Source: Alphaproteobacteria bacterium | GTDB lineage: Bacteria > Pseudomonadota > Alphaproteobacteria > Rhizobiales > Devosiaceae | Direction of reading: 5' to 3' | Length of the DNA stretch: 18,534 nt | NCBI GenBank assembly: GCA_018820005.1 | Contig: JAHJOS010000132.1 | Span: forward strand, 1 to 18,534 | Shown here: positions 13,511 to 18,534 of the stretch, one piece after another | Layout of the letters: each line of letters opens with the position of its first letter | Numbering within the stretch: the first letter of the stretch is position 1 | Position numbers and translations under genes: made by a program | The notes under the pieces: model-generated | What the model was told of the DNA's origin: nothing | The model's input: only the letters and a program-made list of their open reading frames with translations | Databases searched by the model: none

Positions 13511-14806
13511 ATGGTCAAGAATGTCTTACTCACCCTCTTCTGTCTCGCGGTGCTGGGCTCTGGTGGCTTTGCCGTCATTGCCTACCGCTCCGAGATATCG
13601 CCGATTAGCGCCTCTGATCTGCGGGTTTTCGATCCTGAGGTGGTGGAACAGGGGCGGCTGATGGCTGCTGCCGGGTTCTGCGCCGAGTGCCACAGCGTTC
13701 CCGGAAATGCGCCCTATGCGGGCGGCTACGCGATGGAAACGGGCTTTGGCACGCTGTATTCGACCAACATCACACCGGACCCTGAAACCGGCATAGGCGC
13801 ATGGTCCGAAGAGGCCTTTCTGCGCGCCATGCACGAAGGGGTAGACCGCGAAGGGCGGCACCTTTTTCCCGCTTTCCCTTATGATCATTTTACCCTGATG
13901 ACAAAGGCGGACGTCCGCGCGATTTATGCCTACCTGATGACCGAGGTCGAACCGGTTGCGGCCTCTGTGCCAGAGAACGGCCTGCCGTTCCCAATGAACT
14001 TCCGCATCTGGCAGGCAGGTTGGAAGCTGCTGTTCGTTGATCTGGGTCGGTTCGAACCGGAACCGGACAAATCCGCCGATTGGAACCGAGGTGCCTATCT
14101 GGTTGAGGGCGCGACCCACTGCGGGGCCTGTCACACGCCCCGCAACTTGCTCGGTGCAGAGATCAGATCAAAAGATTTCGGAGGCGCGGCCATCGATCGC
14201 TGGATCGCCCCCGCCCTGACCGCCGATAACCCTGCCGCGATCCGTTGGACCGCCGAGGATTTCACCGAGTATCTCAAGACCGGCGTGACCCGCGCACATG
14301 GCGTTGCGGCGGGGCCCATGGCGCCGGTGGTCCATGCAGGCTTGCAAAAACTGCCCGATAACGACCTGAAGGCGATCGGCACCTATCTTGGTGACGTGGT
14401 CGGCGAGCCGCAATCCGAGGCAGAGATCGAAGCCGCAATCGAGACAAGCCTGCGCGCGGGGCGGCCGTCCACCGGGTATCGGCTCGATCTGGGCGAGCGA
14501 CTCTATGCTTCCGCCTGCGCCGCCTGCCACTATAACGCCACGCAAATCGTGCCGGGTCGTCCTGACCTTGGCATCAATTCGGTCACCCGGCTGGATGCGC
14601 CTGACAACCTCGTGCAGGTGATCCTGAACGGTGTCGGCAACGAAGAAGGAATGGCCGGGGTTGTGATGCCGGGCTTTCGCGCCGCGCTTTCGGATGACGA
14701 AGTGGCAGCAATTTCCGCCTACCTACGCGCTTCTCGCACCGAGTTTACGCCTTGGCCAGACCTCGCCGCAACCGTCTCGCGCATCCGCAACTCAAACGCC
14801 CATTGA
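13511..14806 (+). CDS. Tri-haem cytochrome c subunit of a molybdenum dehydrogenase
   Basis: A membrane-anchored periplasmic electron acceptor of 431 residues. An N-terminal hydrophobic segment (about 4-24) is followed by three c-type haem sites: CAECH at 57-61, CGACH at 204-208 and CAACH at 336-340. Likely axial Met residues are M130, M270 (GPMAPVV) and M386 (VVMPGF). This three-haem layout is that of cytochrome subunits of alcohol and aldehyde dehydrogenases. It starts the operon, 17 bp before the iron-sulfur subunit, and takes the place of the FAD subunit found in xanthine dehydrogenases, passing electrons to the respiratory chain. The ATG at 13511 has GGGAGG about 11 nt upstream. Confidence 0.92.
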   Translation: MVKNVLLTLFCLAVLGSGGFAVIAYRSEISPISASDLRVFDPEVVEQGRLMAAAGFCAECHSVPGNAPYAGGYAMETGFGTLYSTNITPDPETGIGAWSEEAFLRAMHEGVDREGRHLFPAFPYDHFTLMTKADVRAIYAYLMTEVEPVAASVPENGLPFPMNFRIWQAGWKLLFVDLGRFEPEPDKSADWNRGAYLVEGATHCGACHTPRNLLGAEIRSKDFGGAAIDRWIAPALTADNPAAIRWTAEDFTEYLKTGVTRAHGVAAGPMAPVVHAGLQKLPDNDLKAIGTYLGDVVGEPQSEAEIEAAIETSLRAGRPSTGYRLDLGERLYASACAACHYNATQIVPGRPDLGINSVTRLDAPDNLVQVILNGVGNEEGMAGVVMPGFRAALSDDEVAAISAYLRASRTEFTPWPDLAATVSRIRNSNAH

Positions 14807-14823
14807 ACACATAGGAGGCACCG

Positions 14824-15285
14824 ATGATCTCATTGAAGGTAAACGGCCGCAATTTCAGTCTGGACATGGACCCCGACACGCCTCTGCTCTGGGCGTTGAG
14901 AGACGAGCTGGATATGACCGGCACGAAATTCGGCTGCGGCATCGGCATGTGCGGGGCCTGCACGGTCCATGTCGGTGGTCGGGCTACCCGCGCGTGCATC
15001 ACCTTTATCCGTGATGTCGAAGGCGCCGAGGTCACCACAATCGAGGGGTTGGACCCGCAGGGGAACCACCCGGTGCAAGAGGCATGGCGCAATCTGCGCG
15101 TGCCTCAATGCGGTTACTGCCAATCGGGCCAGATCATGCAGGCCGCCGCATTGCTGAGAGACATTCCCGACCCTGGCGATGATGACATTGACGCGGTAAT
15201 GACGGGCAACCTGTGCCGTTGCATGACCTACCCCCGCATCCGCAACGCCGTGCGTGAAGCGGCTACCGTTATGAAAGGGAATTGA
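14824..15285 (+). CDS. [2Fe-2S] subunit of a molybdenum hydroxylase (IorA-type)
   Basis: A 153-residue small subunit that moves electrons from the molybdenum site to the cytochrome. The N-terminal plant-ferredoxin-like domain has cysteines C38, C43, C46 and C58 (FGCGIGMCGAC and RAC). The C-terminal helical domain has C96 and C99 (CGYCQSGQ) and C131 and C133 (GNLCRCM). All eight ligands for two clusters are present. The length is normal for IorA or CoxS-type subunits. The start has a strong ribosome-binding site (AGGAGG) and the stop is 6 bp before the molybdopterin subunit. There is no signal peptide, so it should be exported as a complex with the Tat-bearing large subunit. Confidence 0.94.
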   Translation: MISLKVNGRNFSLDMDPDTPLLWALRDELDMTGTKFGCGIGMCGACTVHVGGRATRACITFIRDVEGAEVTTIEGLDPQGNHPVQEAWRNLRVPQCGYCQSGQIMQAAALLRDIPDPGDDDIDAVMTGNLCRCMTYPRIRNAVREAATVMKGN

Positions 15286-15291
15286 GCCATT

Positions 15292-17592
15292 ATGCCAAAA
15301 ACACAAGGCGCCATACTGGCCCCCGACCTCACCCGCCGCGGCTTTCTGGTTGCCATGTCTGCCGCAGGGGCCGCTTTCGGGTTTCCCCGTGTCTCCGGGG
15401 CCGCCCAAATTTTTGCCACCAGTGAGGGGGGAAGCTCCTCATCCGATCAGCTTTTTGAACCCAGCCTTTGGTACACGATCGATGGCGAAGGGCGCGTCAA
15501 CGTCAATATCACCCGCGCCGAAATGGGCCAGCACATCGGTACGGCGCTCGCCCGAATTCTCGCCGACGAATTGGGCGCGGATTGGGAAGACGTGCAGATC
15601 ACCTATGTCGATCATGAAAAGAAATGGGGCGGAGCCCCTACGGCAGGCAGCCGCTCTGTCTGGAGCCTATGGTCCGTTTATCGTCAGGCTGGCGCCGCAG
15701 GGCGCATGGCACTGACCCAGGCTGCTGCGCAGAAATGGGGCATTGCGCCAGAGGCTTGCACCACCGAGGCGGGCATGGTCACAGGCGGCGGCAATTCCAT
15801 TGCCTTCGCCGTGCTGGTGGCCGAGGGTCTGTCGCGCAGCTTTACGCAGGACGAGGTAAAGGCAGTGCCACTCAAACCGCACTCCGACTTCCGCCTGATC
15901 GGTCGGGATGTCGCTGCACTGGACATCAACGACAAAACCACTGGCCGCGCGCTCTATGGGCTGGATGCGAAGGTGGATGACATGGTCTATGCCGTGCCCC
16001 TGATCCCGCCGACACGGCAGGGATCAAAGGTGATCTCCATCGACGACAGCGAGGCAAAGGGCCAGAGGGGCTACCTGCGCACCATTGACCTGCAGGATCC
16101 TTCGGGCATCGTGCCCGGCATAGTTGTCGTGGTCGGCGAAACGCTAATGGCCGCGAAATGGGCATCGGAGCTCGTCACGGTCGAATGGGAAGCCGGAGAG
16201 ACCGGTACGGTATCCGAGGATGATATCCAGGGCCTATCGCGTGAGCTGATTGCTGATGAAAGCAAAGGAACTCTGCTGGACACGGGCAATTTTGACACCA
16301 AACCGGCATTTGATGCGGCAGCGGAGGTTGTTGAGGCCGAATACACCACCTCGACAGTCCTGCATTTCGCACTGGAACCGATGAACGCCACTGCCTTCGT
16401 CAATGATGCGGGCCAGTACGAGATCCACGCGGGCAGTCAGTGGCCAGCGCTGATGACAGGCTGGGTGGAGCGCGCGCTTGGCGTCGGCCCGGGGACGGTG
16501 ACGATGCGCACCTACATGCTCGGCGGCGGATTTGGTCGACGTGTCTTTGGCGACTACGTCGTCGCAGCCGCTCTGACCACCAAGTCCCTCGGCGGCACTC
16601 CCGTGAAACTGGTGTTTTTCCGCGAGGATGACAGTCTCATCGATTGCCCACGCTCCCCTAGCGTTCAGAAGCTGCGCCTTGCCCTGGATGCGGAGCGCAA
16701 GATCACCGCGATGGATCACAACGCGGCAGCGGGCTGGCCCTCCTACACCGTGCGGACTGAGGCCGACATGGCCAAGGGCATCGACGACAAACCCTATGAC
16801 ACGGCGGGAATATCCGGCGCAGACCACTGGTATGACGTGGGTGCGCATAGGATCCGCGCAATCGCCAACCACCTCGCCAGCCAGACCGTGCGCGCGGGCT
16901 TCCTGCGCTCCATTGCACCGGGCTGGATCAATTTCGCGGTCGAAAGCTTCATGGACGAGGTGGCGCACAAGCTTGGCGTTGACCCGGTGGATTTCCGCCT
17001 CGCGCACCTTCGCCCGGAAGGTCGCAACGCTGGCGAGGCACCGCACTCCGTCGGCGGTGCAGATCGTCAGGCCGCCGTGCTTCGCCGCGTGGCCGAGTTG
17101 TCCGGCTATGGGCGCAGTGATCTTGGCCCTGATACCGCAATCGGCATCGCCAGCACTTATGGGCAGGAACGCGAGATGCCGACGTGGAATGGCACCGCGG
17201 TGCAACTTCGGGTAGATCGCGAGTCCGGACAGGTCGAGGTCCAGAAGCTGTGGATGGTGATTGACTGCGGCACGGTAATCGACCCTGACGGCGCGCGTGC
17301 GCAATGCGAGGGCGCCGTGCTCTGGGGGTTGTCAATGGCGCTATATGAGGGGACATCGATTGAAAGCGGGCAGGTTTATGATCGTAACCTCGATACCTAC
17401 ACGCCCCTGCGGATGATCGATACGCCCGAGTTGCAGATCGAACTGGTCGAAAGCACCGAAGCCCCCGTCGGGCTGGGGGAGCCCGGTGTCACTGGCGTCG
17501 CCCCGGCGGTCGCCAATGCGATCTACAATGCCGTTGGCATCCGGATGCGCCACCTGCCCATGACCCCGGAGATGATCACCGAAGCGCTGTAG
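15292..17592 (+). CDS. Molybdopterin-binding subunit of a molybdenum hydroxylase (IorB-type)
   Basis: The catalytic subunit, 766 residues, of the xanthine-oxidase family, in the group of isoquinoline 1-oxidoreductase beta and periplasmic aldehyde oxidases. A Tat signal is visible (R15-R16 in LTRRGFLVAMSA with a hydrophobic tail), so the folded enzyme is exported with its iron-sulfur partner. Cofactor-binding loops include GGGFGRR (411-417). The active-site Glu is E730 in GLGEPGVTG near the C terminus. The enzyme would hydroxylate an aldehyde or N-heterocycle with water and pass electrons to the iron-sulfur and cytochrome subunits. Substrate cannot be told from sequence. Cofactor-insertion genes of the XdhC type are not in the window. 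The protein appears complete although an IS21 remnant starts at once after its stop. Confidence 0.93.
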   Translation: MPKTQGAILAPDLTRRGFLVAMSAAGAAFGFPRVSGAAQIFATSEGGSSSSDQLFEPSLWYTIDGEGRVNVNITRAEMGQHIGTALARILADELGADWEDVQITYVDHEKKWGGAPTAGSRSVWSLWSVYRQAGAAGRMALTQAAAQKWGIAPEACTTEAGMVTGGGNSIAFAVLVAEGLSRSFTQDEVKAVPLKPHSDFRLIGRDVAALDINDKTTGRALYGLDAKVDDMVYAVPLIPPTRQGSKVISIDDSEAKGQRGYLRTIDLQDPSGIVPGIVVVVGETLMAAKWASELVTVEWEAGETGTVSEDDIQGLSRELIADESKGTLLDTGNFDTKPAFDAAAEVVEAEYTTSTVLHFALEPMNATAFVNDAGQYEIHAGSQWPALMTGWVERALGVGPGTVTMRTYMLGGGFGRRVFGDYVVAAALTTKSLGGTPVKLVFFREDDSLIDCPRSPSVQKLRLALDAERKITAMDHNAAAGWPSYTVRTEADMAKGIDDKPYDTAGISGADHWYDVGAHRIRAIANHLASQTVRAGFLRSIAPGWINFAVESFMDEVAHKLGVDPVDFRLAHLRPEGRNAGEAPHSVGGADRQAAVLRRVAELSGYGRSDLGPDTAIGIASTYGQEREMPTWNGTAVQLRVDRESGQVEVQKLWMVIDCGTVIDPDGARAQCEGAVLWGLSMALYEGTSIESGQVYDRNLDTYTPLRMIDTPELQIELVESTEAPVGLGEPGVTGVAPAVANAIYNAVGIRMRHLPMTPEMITEAL

Positions 17593-18534
17593 GATTCATA
17601 CCTGGCGGAAGGGTTACGCTGTACCGCGACGTGCCGGCGAGGCCGAGCAAACTTGATCCGTTCGCAGATCAGCTAGCGGCCTGGCTGAAGACGGAGTCGA
17701 AGAAGGGGCGCAAGCAGAAGCGGACGATGAAGCAGCTACACGCTGATCTTGTCAGCCTCGGCTACGAGGGGTCCTACAATCGCGTGGCGGCATTTGCGCG
17801 GGAATGGCGCGACGATCGACAGCGGGAATTGCAGACGACCGGCCGCGGGACATATGTGCCCCTGGCGTTCGAACCAGGCGAGGCCTTCCAGTTCGACTGG
17901 TCGAAGATTGGGCGATCATCGGCAATGAGCGCACCAAGCTGCAGATCGCCCACACGAAGCTGAGCTACTCCAGGGCCTTCATCGTCCGGGCATACCTCCT
18001 GCAGACGCACGAGATGCTGTTCGATGCCCACAACCATGCCTTCCGTGTCTTCGGTGGCATTCCTGGTCGCGGCATCTACGACAACATGCGCACGGCGATC
18101 GACAAGGTCGGTCGTGGCAAAGAGCGTGACGTCAACGTCCGCTTCATGGCGATGGCCAGCCATTATGTGTTCGAGCCCGAGTTCTCCAATCCGGCTTCCG
18201 GTTGGGAGAAGGGACAGGTCGAGAAGAACCTGCAGGATGCGCGTCATCGCTTCTTTCAACCGATCCCGCGCTTTCCATCACTGGAGGCCTTGAACGATTG
18301 GCTTGAGGCCCGTTGCAAGGAGTTCTGGGCCAAGACACCCCACGGTCAGTTGCGTGGCAGTATTGCCGACATCTGGGCAGAGGAAGTTCCGGCTCTCATG
18401 GCGCTCTCCAGGCCGTTCGACGGGTTCGTCGAATATACGAAGCGGGTCACGCCCACCTGCCTCGTGCATCTGGAGCGCAATCGCTACAGCGTTCCGGCAT
18501 CCTTCGCCAATCGACCGGTGAGCCTCCGGGTCTA
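17593..18534 (+). pseudogene. istA: IS21-family istA, 5'-truncated and frameshifted (runs off the edge)
   Basis: The frame with LYRDVPARPSKLDPF and AFEPGEAFQFDW is an IstA transposase without its N-terminal helix-turn-helix. In frame 17593 the words YLAEG precede it, so a further shift near 17610 is possible. After FDWS the frame breaks near 17903-17906. Adding one G (tcg-gaa-gat) restores WAIIGNERTKLQIAHTKLSY and a long open stretch to the right edge, with YDN (Asp codon 18080-18082) and WEKGQVEKN (Glu codon 18206-18208). With the Asp at 17895-17897 these give the DDE catalytic triad. The break and missing start mark a dead gene. It is a different IS21 type from the remnant at 3741-4025. Confidence 0.85.

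Noticed and set aside
16234..17304. A 356-codon open frame on the minus strand
   Set aside because: It lies wholly within the molybdopterin subunit gene, which has clear family motifs on the other strand.
1..18534. CRISPR arrays, tRNA or rRNA genes, riboswitches
   Set aside because: I saw no regularly spaced repeats, cloverleaf sequences or known riboswitch cores when reading both strands; without a search tool, weak cases could be missed.

Overview
The window reads as an accessory region, possibly plasmid-borne, from a GC-rich alphaproteobacterium, most likely of the Rhodobacterales (roseobacter) or Rhizobiales type. The reasons are a RHE_PE00001/DUF1612-type protein, alphaproteobacterial IS21 and IS6 elements, and high-GC codon use with many long antisense shadow frames. 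No rRNA, tRNA or CRISPR array was seen. The taxonomic placement is inference from family content.

Left block (1-3112, + strand): a split FtsH-like pair, made of an AAA+ ATPase that runs off the left edge and an overlapping M41 metallopeptidase carrying the HEAGH zinc motif. A terminator-like hairpin, an AT-rich gap and a DUF1612/RHE_PE00001 gene whose C-terminal helix-turn-helix looks cut short follow. Positions 3113-4138 are decayed DNA that includes the broken 5' end of an IS21-type istA on the minus strand.

Middle block (4139-11534, minus strand): a run of nine genes. From promoter to tail these are DUF2218, an exported two-domain SnoaL protein, an exported single SnoaL protein, cytochrome b561, an exported metallo-beta-lactamase-fold hydrolase, a ferric-reductase/NOX-like flavocytochrome, a glutathione S-transferase, a QorB/NmrA-like NAD(P)-binding oxidoreductase and a CPBP-like membrane protein. 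It looks like an envelope-spanning redox or electrophile detoxification module. GC-rich hairpins sit at most gene junctions. A divergent LysR gene (+) lies upstream, but it has an early in-frame stop and lost its 3' third to an IS6-family element (12262-13152).

Right block (13348-17592, + strand): after the IS come a short broken second DUF2218 remnant with a strong hairpin, then an operon for a periplasmic molybdenum hydroxylase: a tri-haem cytochrome c, a two-[2Fe-2S] subunit and a Tat-exported molybdopterin subunit (IorAB/aldehyde oxidase type). A 5'-truncated, frameshifted IS21 istA starts directly behind it and runs off the right edge.

Four mobile-element scars or copies and several broken genes show repeated rearrangement. 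The intact oxidoreductase cluster and the molybdenum hydroxylase operon are the parts most likely to be functional. Their substrates cannot be read from the sequence.
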